Source: Burkholderia ubonensis subsp. mesacidophila
GTDB taxonomy: Bacteria; Pseudomonadota; Gammaproteobacteria; Burkholderiales; Burkholderiaceae
Direction: 5' to 3'
DNA length: 64,000 nt
Assembly: GCF_002097715.1 (NCBI RefSeq)
Contig: NZ_CP020737.1
Location: 372,001 to 436,000, forward strand
In this document: piece by piece, positions 1 through 8,932 of the stretch
Layout of the letters: each line of letters opens with the position of its first letter
How positions within the stretch are numbered: the stretch's first letter is position 1
Translations under genes and position numbers: made by a program
The notes under the pieces: model-generated
What the model was told of the DNA's origin: nothing
Database searches by the model: none
What the model saw: only the letters and a program-made list of their open reading frames with translations

Positions 1-1633
1 TGCGGGAGCGCTGCAGCGCGGTGCGCATCGACATCGGACCATCGAAGCCGCCGCCGTAGTTCTTCGGCTCCCACGGCTGGCCGCCCGTTTCCGCGGCGCT
101 GAAGTACAGCGGGCCGTCGTTGATGATCGTCGCCGGCCCGAGCCCCTTGTCGAGCGACGCGGAGTAGATGAACGGCTTGAACGACGAGCCCGGCTGCCGC
201 CACGCCTGCGTGACGTGGTTGAACTTGTTCTTGTTGTAGTCGAAGCCGCCGACGAGCGAGCGGATCGCGCCGTCCTGCGGGACGATCGAGATGAACGCGC
301 CTTCGATCTGCGGCAGTTGCGTGATCGCCCACGCGCCGGCGTCGTTCTTCACGACGCGGACGATCGCGCCCGGACGAATGCGCCGGTTCGGCTGCGCATT
401 GGCCGACAGCGCGCCCGCGGCGAAGCGCAGATTGTCGCCTTCGATCGTCGCGTTGCTGCCGTCGATGAACGCGACGGTGATCTGGCGCGGGCCGGCGGCG
501 GTCACGACCGCCGCGATCAGCTCGCCGTTGTCCGGATGCTCGAGCAGCGCGTCGTCGATCGCCTGTTCGCGATCGTCGGCGCCGGCCGGCAACTCGATGA
601 AGCCCTCCGGCCCGCGATAGCCGTGGCGGCGCTCGTAATCCATGATCCCCTTGCGCAGCGCGCCGTAGGCGACCTGCTGATCGGCGGAATCGATCGTCGT
701 GACGACGTTGAAGCCGCGCGTGTACGTCTCTTCGCGATACTGCGCGTACATCATCTGCCGCACCATTTCGGCGACGTACTCGGCGTGCACGCTGAATTCG
801 CGGCCCGCGCCCTTGACGACGAGCGGCTGCGCGATCGCCTCGTCGTACTGCCCGCGCGAGATGAAGTTCAGCTCGAGCATCCGCTGCAGGATGTATTCCT
901 GGCGCACCTTCGCGCGCTTCGGATTGACGACCGGGTTGTACGCGGACGGCGCCTTCGGCAGGCCCGCCAGCATCGCGGCTTCCGCGAGCGAGATGTCCTT
1001 CAGGTCCTTGCCGAAGTAGACCCGCGCGGCGCTCGCGAAGCCGTACGCGCGCTGGCCGAGATAGATCTGATTCATGTAGACCTCGAGAATCTGATCCTTC
1101 GTCAGCGCGCGCTCGATACGGTATGCGAGCAGCATCTCGTAGATCTTGCGCGTGTAGGTCTTCTCGCTGGACAGGAAGAAGTTGCGCGCGACCTGCATCG
1201 TGATCGTGCTCGCGCCCTGCGTCGCGTGGCCGTTCGTCAGTGCGACGATGCCCGCGCGGAAGATCCCGGTGAGGTCGACTCCGCCGTGGTCGTAGAAGCG
1301 CGCGTCCTCGATCGCGAGGATCGCCTTCTTCAGCGAGTCGGGGACGTCCTTGAAGTGGACGATGTCGCGGCGTTCCTCGCCGAATTCGCCGATCAGCACG
1401 TGATCGGACGTATAGATGCGCAGCGGAACCTTCGGACGATAGTCCGTCAGCGCGTCGAGCGACGGCATGTTCGGCGACGCGACGACGAGCGCATAGCCGA
1501 GCACGAGCCCGCCGCACAGGACGAGCGCCACGCACACCGTAACGAGGCCGATCAGGATCTTCAGCCACCAGGGGCGTTTCTTCGGCTCCGGGGCGGGGGG
1601 CGGGGACGTAGGGGACGTGGATTGCATAGGCAT
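1..1633 (-). CDS. mrcA: Penicillin-binding protein 1A, 5' part (bifunctional transglycosylase/transpeptidase)
   Basis: Class A penicillin-binding protein that polymerises and cross-links peptidoglycan in the periplasm. About 544 residues are visible; the C-terminus lies beyond base 1. After a short Pro-rich cytoplasmic tail comes one membrane anchor (about residues 22-50, WWLKILIGLVTVCVALVL). The GT51 transglycosylase domain then shows EFGEERRDIV, the catalytic-Glu motif AIEDARFYDHGG (near residue 110), QGASTITMQ, and RKIYEMLLAYRIE with KDQILEVYMNQIYLG. Near the window edge PGSSFKPFIY is the transpeptidase SxxK motif with the active serine. Two in-frame ATGs (1633 and 1627) are possible starts and neither has a strong Shine-Dalgarno. 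It diverges from the pilus operon, as is usual for ponA/mrcA beside pilM in proteobacteria. Confidence 0.95.
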   Translation of the reverse strand, partial: MPMQSTSPTSPPPAPEPKKRPWWLKILIGLVTVCVALVLCGGLVLGYALVVASPNMPSLDALTDYRPKVPLRIYTSDHVLIGEFGEERRDIVHFKDVPDSLKKAILAIEDARFYDHGGVDLTGIFRAGIVALTNGHATQGASTITMQVARNFFLSSEKTYTRKIYEMLLAYRIERALTKDQILEVYMNQIYLGQRAYGFASAARVYFGKDLKDISLAEAAMLAGLPKAPSAYNPVVNPKRAKVRQEYILQRMLELNFISRGQYDEAIAQPLVVKGAGREFSVHAEYVAEMVRQMMYAQYREETYTRGFNVVTTIDSADQQVAYGALRKGIMDYERRHGYRGPEGFIELPAGADDREQAIDDALLEHPDNGELIAAVVTAAGPRQITVAFIDGSNATIEGDNLRFAAGALSANAQPNRRIRPGAIVRVVKNDAGAWAITQLPQIEGAFISIVPQDGAIRSLVGGFDYNKNKFNHVTQAWRQPGSSFKPFIYSASLDKGLGPATIINDGPLYFSAAETGGQPWEPKNYGGGFDGPMSMRTALQRSR

Positions 1634-1851
1634 ACCGGGAAACAGTCCCGCGATTATAGCTGGCCGGTATGACCGGTCCTGACGGGTGAGCACCCCTCGT
1701 GCGGCCGCGGGGCGCCGCCCTTCCAGCATAGCGCGCCGGCGCACGCGTTTCGCGGTGTTGGCCGTTCGGCCGACTGCCGGCCGCGCATGCCGCTCGCCAG
1801 AATGGGAGCCTGGGATTGCGGCAGGGGCCGCAGCGATGGCGGGAGGCTGGA

Positions 1852-2778
1852 ATGGGCGGACGATGGACGGTGCGATTCGCGATGGGCAGGCGCACGGCGA
1901 CAGGGATCGACGTCGCCGCGGGCGACGTGAGGGTGGCGGTGCTGAGCCGGCGCAGGCGCGGCGCGGACGTGCGGGTCGAAGGGCTCGAGACGGAGCCGCA
2001 CGGGCTGTCCGACGGGTCCGACGAGGTTCGCTGGGCGGCGGTCGGGCGCGCGCTGTCCGCGGCCGTGTCGCGCCTGGCGGCGCGCGGGGTGCGGTGCGAC
2101 GCGCGCGGCGTGATGGCGCTGCGGGACGACGAGATGCGCACGGCGACGCTCGACCTGGCCGGGCGCGACGACATTCCCGACGCTGCCCGCCAGGCCGCGG
2201 AACGCATCTCCGGGCTGGCGCCGGACAGTCTCGCGTTCGACTGGCGGCAAGACGGCGGTGCGCGGCCCGGCGAGATCGCCATCGCCGCCGCGCCGCAGGC
2301 CGTGCTGCAGCGGCGGGTCGACGCGGCTGCCGTGGCCGGCGTCGATTTGACGGCAATCGACGGCGAGTCGATCGCGGCGCTGCGGGCGCTGCGTTTTGCC
2401 GCGCTGCGCGAGCCGGACGCGCGCGAGCCCTGCTTCGCGCTCTGGTTCGGCGACGCGGGCGTGCGCGGCTGGTGGCTGGAGGGCGGGGCGGCCGTGTCGC
2501 AGTTCACGTTTCCGGATCGCGCGCATGCCGCGCTGCCCGACGCGTTGCGCGCGCTGGTGCGCCGGCCGGCCCGCTGTGCGCTCGTCGGCGGCGACGAGCG
2601 CTGTTTCGCGCGGTTCGACACGTCCATCGCGGAGATCGGCGACCTGCTCGGCGCGAGCGCGATGCCGTTCGAGTGCGCGCGTTGGGGCGGCGAAGCGTCC
2701 GCAACGCAGGCCGGTGCGCCTGGCGGGCCGGCCTTTGCGGTTGCCTTCGGGCTCGCGCTGCGCGGAGTGTGGGAATGA
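1852..2778 (+). CDS. pilM: PilM-like type IV pilus / competence assembly protein
   Basis: Actin-fold cytoplasmic protein expected to dock on the N-terminal tail of PilN in the inner-membrane alignment complex of a type IV pilus or DNA-uptake machine. The start at 1852 is chosen because GGGAGG sits five bases upstream; a TTG further upstream (1816) would only add an unconserved tail. The protein is 308 aa with the N-terminal GIDVAAGDVRVAVL, a typical phosphate-binding beta hairpin of the ASKHA fold, and the later TAIDGESIAALRAL region. It is divergent from canonical 350-aa PilM and resembles the shorter HofM/ComA-like forms. The stop overlaps the next start (ATGA), so it is translationally coupled to pilN. 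Identity rests mainly on position (mrcA / M-N-O-P-Q / aroK). Confidence 0.75.
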   Translation: MGGRWTVRFAMGRRTATGIDVAAGDVRVAVLSRRRRGADVRVEGLETEPHGLSDGSDEVRWAAVGRALSAAVSRLAARGVRCDARGVMALRDDEMRTATLDLAGRDDIPDAARQAAERISGLAPDSLAFDWRQDGGARPGEIAIAAAPQAVLQRRVDAAAVAGVDLTAIDGESIAALRALRFAALREPDAREPCFALWFGDAGVRGWWLEGGAAVSQFTFPDRAHAALPDALRALVRRPARCALVGGDERCFARFDTSIAEIGDLLGASAMPFECARWGGEASATQAGAPGGPAFAVAFGLALRGVWE

Positions 2779-3428
2779 GCGCGCCGACCGTATTTCCGGG
2801 GGCACCGCAGAAGCCGGCGGCCGCGCTCGCGTGGCTCGACCTTGACGGATTCAACCTGCTGCCATACCGCGACCGCCTCGCGCGGGCCATGCGTCGACGC
2901 CGGGCCGCGCAATGCGGCGCGGCGATCCTGCTCGGCATCCTGGGCGTCGTCGCATGGACAGGTGGCGAAGCGTGGCTGCGCATGCGAACCGACGCCGAAC
3001 GCGCTGTCGTCGAGGCGCGGCTGTCGACGCAACAGCCCGAGGTGGACGCGGCGGCGCGCGCTGCGCGGATGGCCACCGCCGCCGCGCGGCGCGACGCGCA
3101 GGCTGTGGAACTGGCGGCGCCTTACCGGCAGGCCACCGAGCTGCTCGCGTTGGCGGCGCGGGTTCGCGACGACGGCATCCGGCTGGAAGCGTTGCGCACG
3201 ACGGCGTCCGGCGCGGTGCTCGACGCAAGGGCCGCGAGTTATCGGGCGGCGGCGCGTTGGCTCGACCGCATCGCGCGCGAACAGCACGGGTGGCGCGTCG
3301 ACGTCGATGCGCTGAAGCCGGCCCCGGCGGAGCCTGCGGGCGCGACGCGGATGCCGTTCCGGTTCTCGGTGCAACTGCGTTGGCACGACGGACCGTTGCA
3401 CGACGCCAGGCAGGAGGAGCGGACATGA
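2775..3428 (+). CDS. pilN: PilN-like type IV pilus inner-membrane protein
   Basis: Bitopic inner-membrane protein of 217 aa. The cytoplasmic N-terminus carries LDLDGFNLLPYRDRLARA, the INLLPWR-type motif that PilM binds in this family (here FNLLPYR, near residues 25-31). A membrane helix follows (about 45-62, CGAAILLGILGVVAWTG), then an Ala/Arg-rich coiled-coil (about 70-120) and a small periplasmic domain. Its role is to form the PilN-PilO bridge between the cytoplasmic motor and the secretin. The start overlaps the stop of the gene before it, and its own stop overlaps the next start (ATGA). Confidence 0.82.
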   Translation: MSAPTVFPGAPQKPAAALAWLDLDGFNLLPYRDRLARAMRRRRAAQCGAAILLGILGVVAWTGGEAWLRMRTDAERAVVEARLSTQQPEVDAAARAARMATAAARRDAQAVELAAPYRQATELLALAARVRDDGIRLEALRTTASGAVLDARAASYRAAARWLDRIAREQHGWRVDVDALKPAPAEPAGATRMPFRFSVQLRWHDGPLHDARQEERT

Positions 3429-4297
3429 CGGCGCTTGCGTATCGATTCGGGAGCAGCGACGGCGGGAGAAACGGCGCGACGCGGCGCGCGCTGCCGGTTG
3501 CGTCGCACGTCGCAGGCTGCGTGCTCGCATTCGGCGCGGTGCTGGCGGGCGGCGTCCATCTCTCAACCGCCGCGGACTGGAGCGGCCTCGCCCGCAGCCG
3601 CGCATCGCTGGATGCCGCCACGGCGCGCGCCGCCGCGGCCGAGCGTGCACTGGCGCAGGCCGCGACGCATCGCGCGGCGCCTGCGAAGACGGATGACGAC
3701 CGCGGTGAGCCGGCGGCGCCCGGCTGGCCGGCGCTGATGCTCGAACTGGCCGAGCTCGCCGCGTCGAGCGGGCTGCGGGTCGTCTCGTTCGAGCCGCAGG
3801 CCGGACCGGGCGCTCGGCAGGAGGTGCGGCGCACGGTGCGCATCGTCGCGGATGGCGGCTTTCCGGCGCTGCGGCGGATGGTGGGCGGGCTGGCGACGTT
3901 GCCGGTGCTGGTCGTGCCGGCGGCGATAAGCGTCGAGCGCGATGGGCGGGCGGCGCGCATCGGGCTGTCGCTCGACGTATTTTCCGCCATGCCGCGCGGC
4001 CGCGCGGCATACGGGGACCGACCGATCGCCGCGGCTTCGCAGGACGCGGATCCGTTCGGTAGCGGGGATGAGCGGGGAACGGGCGACGCGTTGCCGTCCC
4101 GCCTCGCCGGCGTGATGCGGGACGCACGCACCGGCCTCGCCCTGTTCGACGACGGCGCCGGGGCCATTACCGCGGTGGCGGCCGGCGAGGCGGTAGGGGC
4201 GATGCGCGTGGTGCGGGTCGAAGCGGACGCGGTGATGCTGGCGACGACGAACGGGCCGCGCAGGATGGGGCTCGACGACGAGGGCGCGCAATGGTGA
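3425..4297 (+). CDS. PilO-like protein fused to a PilP-like C-terminal domain
   Basis: 290 aa. Residues 1-180 look like PilO: a short cytoplasmic tail, one membrane helix (about 25-47, VASHVAGCVLAFGAVLAGGV), an Ala-rich coiled coil, then a periplasmic ferredoxin-like region (MLELAELAASSGLRVVSFEP onward). From about residue 205 (DADPFGSGDE) the sequence changes to a PilP-type beta-sandwich: LAGVMRDARTGLALFDDG, AITAVAAGEAVGAMRVVRVE, AVMLATTNGPRRMGL. PilP is normally a separate lipoprotein that contacts PilQ. Here no separate pilP exists between this gene and pilQ, and no lipobox precedes the domain. The stop overlaps the pilQ start. Inference: one polypeptide does the jobs of PilO and PilP. Confidence 0.7.
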   Translation: MTALAYRFGSSDGGRNGATRRALPVASHVAGCVLAFGAVLAGGVHLSTAADWSGLARSRASLDAATARAAAAERALAQAATHRAAPAKTDDDRGEPAAPGWPALMLELAELAASSGLRVVSFEPQAGPGARQEVRRTVRIVADGGFPALRRMVGGLATLPVLVVPAAISVERDGRAARIGLSLDVFSAMPRGRAAYGDRPIAAASQDADPFGSGDERGTGDALPSRLAGVMRDARTGLALFDDGAGAITAVAAGEAVGAMRVVRVEADAVMLATTNGPRRMGLDDEGAQW

Positions 4298-5919
4298 GAA
4301 GCATGTTGCGCGCGACAGTCGTCTGGATGGGGATATACGCAGCCGCGGCGTCGGGCGCATTGCCGCCGCTGCCGCGCGTGTGGCCGGCCGCGGCGGGGCG
4401 CGCCGATGTGCCGGACGTGCCGCTGCCGCAAGGCGCCTTCGCCGGCATGGAGCACGCGCCGCTGCCGGCCGAGCTGCCAATGGGGCTGGAGCCGGCGCCG
4501 CGCGCCGCGCCCGCGACGATCGAAGCGACGGCGCCAGTGCTGGAAGGCCCGCCGATCCCGTTGCCGCCGCCGGTGCGCATGAGCGACGCCGCGCGCCGAC
4601 CCGGCGATGCGGACGACGACCGGCGGATCTCGCTGAACTTGCACGGCGTCAGCCTGGCCGCCGCGTTCGACGCGTTTGCCCGGTTCACGGGGCTCAACAT
4701 CATCGTCAGCGAGCAGGTGCGCGGCACGGTATCGCTCCGTCTGAACCATGTCCGCTGGCGGAACGCGTTCGACACGCTGCTCGACACGCACGGGCTCGCG
4801 ATGTCGCGGCGCGACAACGTGATCTGGATCACGCCCGCGGTGGAGCTGGCCGCCCGCGAGCGCGAACGCTTCGAGGCGCACGCGCGGGCTGCGGATCTCG
4901 AGCCGCTCGCCAGCCGCACCTTCGTGCTCCACTATCCGCGTGCGCAGGACGTGCAGCGGCTCCTGAGCGGCGCGGCGGGGCAGCGCCTGCTGTCGAAGCG
5001 CGGGGCGGCGGCGGCCGACGCGCGCACGAACCAGCTGTTCGTCACCGATCTCGCGCCGCGCATCGCGCAGATTGCGGGGCTGATCGACGCGATCGACCGG
5101 CCGTCGAGGCAGGTCCGGATCGAGGCGCGCATCGTCGAGGGCGAGCAGGGCTTTTCGCGCAACCTCGGCGCCCGCCTCGCTTTGCGCGCGCAGGAGCGGG
5201 CGGCGGCGGCGGCCGATGGCGCCGCCTTTGCCGCGGGGACGCGCAACGCGCTCGACCTAGCCGCACGGCCGCTCGGCGGCTTCGAAGCGGCCACGGCCGG
5301 CTTCACGCTGTTCGCCGCGCCGCTGAGCCGCGTGCTCGACGTCGAGCTGAGTGCGCTCGAGGCGCAAGGTCGGGGACAGATCGTGTCGAGTCCGCGCGTG
5401 GTGACGGCCGATCGTGCGAAGGCCATCGTCGAGCAGGGCGCCGAGCTGCCTTACCAGGCGAAGGTCGGCAACGGCATGAGCGGCGTGCAATTCCGCCGGG
5501 CGACGCTGAAGCTCGAGGTCGAACCGCAGATCACGCCGGACGGGCGCGTCGTGCTCGACCTCGACGTCACGAAGGACAGCGTCGGCGAGCCGACCGCGGC
5601 CGGCCCGGCGATCCATACGAAGCACGTGCAGACCCGCGTCGAGGTGGAGGACGGCGGGACGGTCGCGATCGGCGGGATTTACGAGCAGCTGCGCCGGGAC
5701 GATGTGACGCGGGTGCCGCTCTTGGGCAAAATACCGGTTCTGGGTGCACTGTTTCGGCATCGCGCGCAGCGCGACCAGCGCAGTGAGCTGGTCGTCTTCA
5801 TCACCCCGACGGTGGTCGGCGCGCGTTGCGACGCGGCCGGCGGCGGCGAGCCGGCGGCCGGCGAAACCGGCCCGGACGCCGCTGGCCCAGGCTCGACAAG
5901 GCAGCCGCTTTGCCAGTAA
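4291..5919 (+). CDS. pilQ: Type IV pilus secretin PilQ
   Basis: Outer-membrane secretin of 542 aa that forms the pore through which the pilus (or incoming DNA) passes. A signal-peptide-like N-terminus (VVWMGIYAAAASGA) is followed by a Pro-rich linker, an STN domain (about 110-183, including HGVSLAAAFDAFARFTGLNI and GTVSLRLNHVRWRNAFDTLL), a secretin N domain (FVLHYPRAQDVQRLLSG, about 208) and the conserved pore domain. The pore domain shows IVSSPRVVTADRAKAIVEQG and the C-terminal signature VPLLGKIPVLGALFR then SELVVFITPTVV. It is shorter than canonical PilQ (about 700 aa) and I see no AMIN repeats. It is the last gene of the pilus set, 41 bp before aroK. Confidence 0.9.
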   Translation: MVRSMLRATVVWMGIYAAAASGALPPLPRVWPAAAGRADVPDVPLPQGAFAGMEHAPLPAELPMGLEPAPRAAPATIEATAPVLEGPPIPLPPPVRMSDAARRPGDADDDRRISLNLHGVSLAAAFDAFARFTGLNIIVSEQVRGTVSLRLNHVRWRNAFDTLLDTHGLAMSRRDNVIWITPAVELAARERERFEAHARAADLEPLASRTFVLHYPRAQDVQRLLSGAAGQRLLSKRGAAAADARTNQLFVTDLAPRIAQIAGLIDAIDRPSRQVRIEARIVEGEQGFSRNLGARLALRAQERAAAAADGAAFAAGTRNALDLAARPLGGFEAATAGFTLFAAPLSRVLDVELSALEAQGRGQIVSSPRVVTADRAKAIVEQGAELPYQAKVGNGMSGVQFRRATLKLEVEPQITPDGRVVLDLDVTKDSVGEPTAAGPAIHTKHVQTRVEVEDGGTVAIGGIYEQLRRDDVTRVPLLGKIPVLGALFRHRAQRDQRSELVVFITPTVVGARCDAAGGGEPAAGETGPDAAGPGSTRQPLCQ

Positions 5920-5960
5920 GCTGCGCCACACACCAGCAAGATTGAAGCAGAGGAAAGCCG

Positions 5961-6515
5961 TTGCAAGCGCGGGATCCACACGCAAACGTATTTTTCGTCG
6001 GCCTTATGGGAGCGGGTAAGACCACCGTGGGCCGCGCGGTCGCGCGCCGGCTCGACAGGGCGTTCTTCGACTCCGACCACGAGATCGAGGCGCGGACGGG
6101 CGCACGCATTCCGGTGATCTTCGAGATGGAAGGCGAAGCCGGGTTTCGCGACCGTGAAGCGCAGATGATCGCCGAGCTCACGCAGCGCGAGAACATCGTG
6201 CTCGCGACGGGCGGCGGCGCGATCCTGCGCCCCGAAAACCGCGAATGCCTCAAATCCCACGGCATCGTCGTCTACCTGCGCGCCAATCCGCACGATCTGT
6301 GGCTGCGCACGCGCAAGGACAAGAACCGGCCGCTGCTGCAGACGGAAGATCCGAAAGCGCGTCTCGAAGCGCTCTACGAAGTGCGCGATCCGCTGTATCG
6401 GGAATGCGCGGATTTCGTCATCGAAACCGGCCGCCCGTCGGTCAACGGCCTCGTCAACATGGTGCTGATGCAACTCGAAATGGCGGGCGTCGTCGCCAAG
6501 CCTATACAAGCATGA
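5961..6515 (+). CDS. aroK: Shikimate kinase
   Basis: Phosphorylates shikimate to shikimate-3-phosphate with ATP (chorismate pathway, cytoplasm). 184 aa. The start is a TTG preceded by AGAGGAAAG; no better ATG exists upstream of the conserved [16 protein letters not shown]-loop (residues 11-25). Further family marks are FFDSDHEIE (shikimate-binding Asp), the [12 protein letters not shown] motif (about 77-88) and the lid region [11 protein letters not shown]. Its stop overlaps the aroB start, the classical proteobacterial pilQ-aroK-aroB order. Confidence 0.97.
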   Translation: MQARDPHANVFFVGLMGAGKTTVGRAVARRLDRAFFDSDHEIEARTGARIPVIFEMEGEAGFRDREAQMIAELTQRENIVLATGGGAILRPENRECLKSHGIVVYLRANPHDLWLRTRKDKNRPLLQTEDPKARLEALYEVRDPLYRECADFVIETGRPSVNGLVNMVLMQLEMAGVVAKPIQA

Positions 6516-7591
6516 TTACTGTCAACGTCGATCTGGGCGACCGCGCCTATCCGATTCATATTGGCGCCGGCCTGATCGCCCGCACCGAATTGTTCGCGCC
6601 CCACATCAAGGGCTCGTCCGTCACAATCGTCACGAACACGACGGTCGATCCGCTGTACGGCGACGCGCTGCGCGCCGCGCTCGCGCCGCTCGGCAAGCGC
6701 GTGTCGACGGTCGTGCTGCCGGACGGCGAGGCGTACAAGAACTGGGAAACGCTGAACCTGATCTTCGACGGCTTGCTGACCGAACGGGCGGACCGCAAGA
6801 CCACGCTCGTCGCGCTCGGCGGCGGCGTGATCGGCGACATGACGGGCTTCGCGGCCGCGTGCTACATGCGCGGCGTGCCGTTCATCCAGGTGCCGACGAC
6901 ACTGCTGTCGCAGGTCGACTCGTCGGTCGGCGGCAAGACCGGCATCAATCACCCGCTCGGCAAGAACATGATCGGCGCGTTCTACCAGCCGCAGGCGGTA
7001 ATCGCGGACATCGGCGCGCTGACGACGCTGCCCGACCGCGAACTGGCGGCGGGCATCGCCGAGATCATCAAGACCGGCGCGATTGCCGACACCGCGTTCT
7101 TCGACTGGATCGAGGCGAACATCGATGCATTGAACCGTCGCGAGCCCGGCGCACTCGCCGAAGCCGTCAAGCGCTCGTGCGAGATCAAGGCGAGCGTGGT
7201 CGCGGCGGACGAACGCGAAGGCGGCCTGCGCGCGATCCTCAACTTCGGCCACACGTTCGGCCATGCGATCGAAGCCGGGCTCGGCTACGGCGAGTGGCTG
7301 CACGGCGAGGCGGTCGGCTGCGGGATGGTGATGGCGGGCGACCTGTCGGTGCGGCTCGGCCTGCTGGACGAAGCGTCGCGGCAGCGCCTCGACGCGGTAA
7401 TCGCGGCCGCGCACCTGCCGACCCGCGCGCCGGCGCTCGGCGACGCACGCTACATGGACCTGATGCGCGTCGACAAGAAGGCGGAAGCCGGCGCGATCAA
7501 GTTCATCCTGCTGAAGCGCTTCGGCGATACGCTGATCACGCCGGCGCCCGACGAAGCGGTGTTCGCTACACTGGCGGCGACGACCCGGTAA
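6512..7591 (+). CDS. aroB: 3-dehydroquinate synthase
   Basis: Converts DAHP to 3-dehydroquinate, step two of the shikimate pathway; an NAD- and metal-dependent cytoplasmic enzyme. 359 aa, the normal length. Visible motifs are [29 protein letters not shown] (NAD-binding glycine-rich turn), [20 protein letters not shown], and the metal-ligand region [11 protein letters not shown]. It overlaps aroK by four bases and is probably co-transcribed with the pilus genes and with the dGTPase gene 41 bp downstream. Confidence 0.97.
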   Translation: MITVNVDLGDRAYPIHIGAGLIARTELFAPHIKGSSVTIVTNTTVDPLYGDALRAALAPLGKRVSTVVLPDGEAYKNWETLNLIFDGLLTERADRKTTLVALGGGVIGDMTGFAAACYMRGVPFIQVPTTLLSQVDSSVGGKTGINHPLGKNMIGAFYQPQAVIADIGALTTLPDRELAAGIAEIIKTGAIADTAFFDWIEANIDALNRREPGALAEAVKRSCEIKASVVAADEREGGLRAILNFGHTFGHAIEAGLGYGEWLHGEAVGCGMVMAGDLSVRLGLLDEASRQRLDAVIAAAHLPTRAPALGDARYMDLMRVDKKAEAGAIKFILLKRFGDTLITPAPDEAVFATLAATTR

Positions 7592-7632
7592 CTGCGGCCC
7601 GGATGCCCCGGCGCCCCTGAGATGGAGGAGAC

Positions 7633-8841
7633 GTGAGCGAGACATCCAGCAGCAAACTGCCCCAGGCCAGCCGCGCATCCGCCGCGCCGGTGGCCGAGCC
7701 GCCGACGCTGGCGGCGCTGGAAGCGCATCTCGCTCCGTATGCCGCGCACGCATCGCAGTCGCGCGGACGGCGCCACCCGGAACCGCCGCCGGCGGCGCGC
7801 ACCGAATTCCAGCGCGACCGCGACCGCATCGTCCACTCGACCGCGTTCCGCCGGCTCGAATACAAAACCCAGGTCTTCGTCAATCACGAAGGCGACCTGT
7901 TCCGCACCCGCCTCACGCACAGTCTCGAAGTCGCGCAGATCGCGCGCTCGGTCGCGCGCAACCTGCGGCTGAACGAGGATCTCGTCGAGGCGATCTCGCT
8001 CGCGCACGACCTCGGCCATACGCCGTTCGGCCATGCGGGGCAGGACGCGCTCAACGCGTGCATGCGCGAGCACGGCGGCTTCGAGCACAACCTGCAGAGT
8101 CTCGCCGTCGTCGACGAGCTCGAGGAGCACTATGGCGCGTTCAACGGCCTGAATCTCTGCTTCGAGACGCGCGAGGGCATCCTCAAGCACTGCTCGCGCG
8201 AGAACGCGCGCAAGCTCGGCGCGCTCGGCGAGCGGTTCCTGCACGGGCGCCAGCCGTCGCTCGAGGCGCAGCTCGCGAACATCGCCGACGAGATCGCGTA
8301 CAACAACCACGACGTCGACGACGGCCTGCGCTCCGGGCTCGTCACGATCGAGCAGCTCGCGGAAGTCGAGCTCTGGCAGCGCCACCACGACGAGGCGCTC
8401 GCCGAATTCCCGCAGCTCGAAGGCCGGCGTCTCGTGCACGAGACGGTGCGCCGCATCATCAACACGCTGATCGTCGACCTGATCGACGAGACCACGCGCA
8501 ATCTCGCACGCATCGCGCCGGCGTCGCTCGACGATGTGCGCGCGGCGGCGCCGATCGTCGCGCACAGCGAAGCGGTCGCCGCGCAGGCGGCGGCGCTCAA
8601 GCGCTTCCTGTTCAAGAACCTGTACCGCCATTACAAGGTCATGCGGATGGCGAACAAGGCGCAGCGCGTCGTCACCGGCCTGTTCGAAGCGTTCCTCGAC
8701 GATCCGCGCCTGCTGCCGCCGCCTTACCAGTCGGATGAACCGGCGAAGCAGCCGCGCCTCGTCGCCCACTACATCGCCGGCATGACCGATCGATTCGCGC
8801 TGAAGGAATACCAGCGGCTGTTCGTCGTCAGCGACAACTAA
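7633..8841 (+). CDS. dGTPase-like HD-domain phosphohydrolase
   Basis: Deoxyguanosinetriphosphate triphosphohydrolase-like protein, 402 aa, expected to hydrolyse dNTPs to deoxynucleoside and triphosphate. The start is GTG with GGAGGA upstream (GAGATGGAGGAGAC). The family block [20 protein letters not shown] is followed by the HD metal site: [16 protein letters not shown] supplies the first His, [16 protein letters not shown] the His-Asp pair, and [18 protein letters not shown] the last Asp. This short form is the common bacterial dgt-like type 2 protein, not the long E. coli Dgt. It closes the aroKB transcription unit. Confidence 0.92.
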   Translation: MSETSSSKLPQASRASAAPVAEPPTLAALEAHLAPYAAHASQSRGRRHPEPPPAARTEFQRDRDRIVHSTAFRRLEYKTQVFVNHEGDLFRTRLTHSLEVAQIARSVARNLRLNEDLVEAISLAHDLGHTPFGHAGQDALNACMREHGGFEHNLQSLAVVDELEEHYGAFNGLNLCFETREGILKHCSRENARKLGALGERFLHGRQPSLEAQLANIADEIAYNNHDVDDGLRSGLVTIEQLAEVELWQRHHDEALAEFPQLEGRRLVHETVRRIINTLIVDLIDETTRNLARIAPASLDDVRAAAPIVAHSEAVAAQAAALKRFLFKNLYRHYKVMRMANKAQRVVTGLFEAFLDDPRLLPPPYQSDEPAKQPRLVAHYIAGMTDRFALKEYQRLFVVSDN

Positions 8842-8858
8842 CTGTCACAATCGATCAC
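8842..8858 (+). promoter_or_regulatory. Possible PhoB half-sites upstream of ugpB
   Basis: CTGTCAC (8842-8848) followed by CGATCAC (8852-8858) resembles two PhoB heptamers (consensus CTGTCAC), the second matching 5 of 7. The spacing is 10 bases instead of 11. ugp operons are Pho-regulated in enterics; here this is only a weak suggestion. Confidence 0.25.
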
Positions 8859-8932
8859 TAGACTTCGCCGGTTCGCTGGCAACGGGAAAGCCGTACATGC
8901 GGTTGGTATCGTTTTCATAGGAGAAGAGGTCG

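Noticed and set aside
215..1672. A 485-codon plus-strand frame opposite mrcA
   Set aside because: The minus strand encodes PBP1A with all its motifs; the plus frame has only charged low-complexity sequence.
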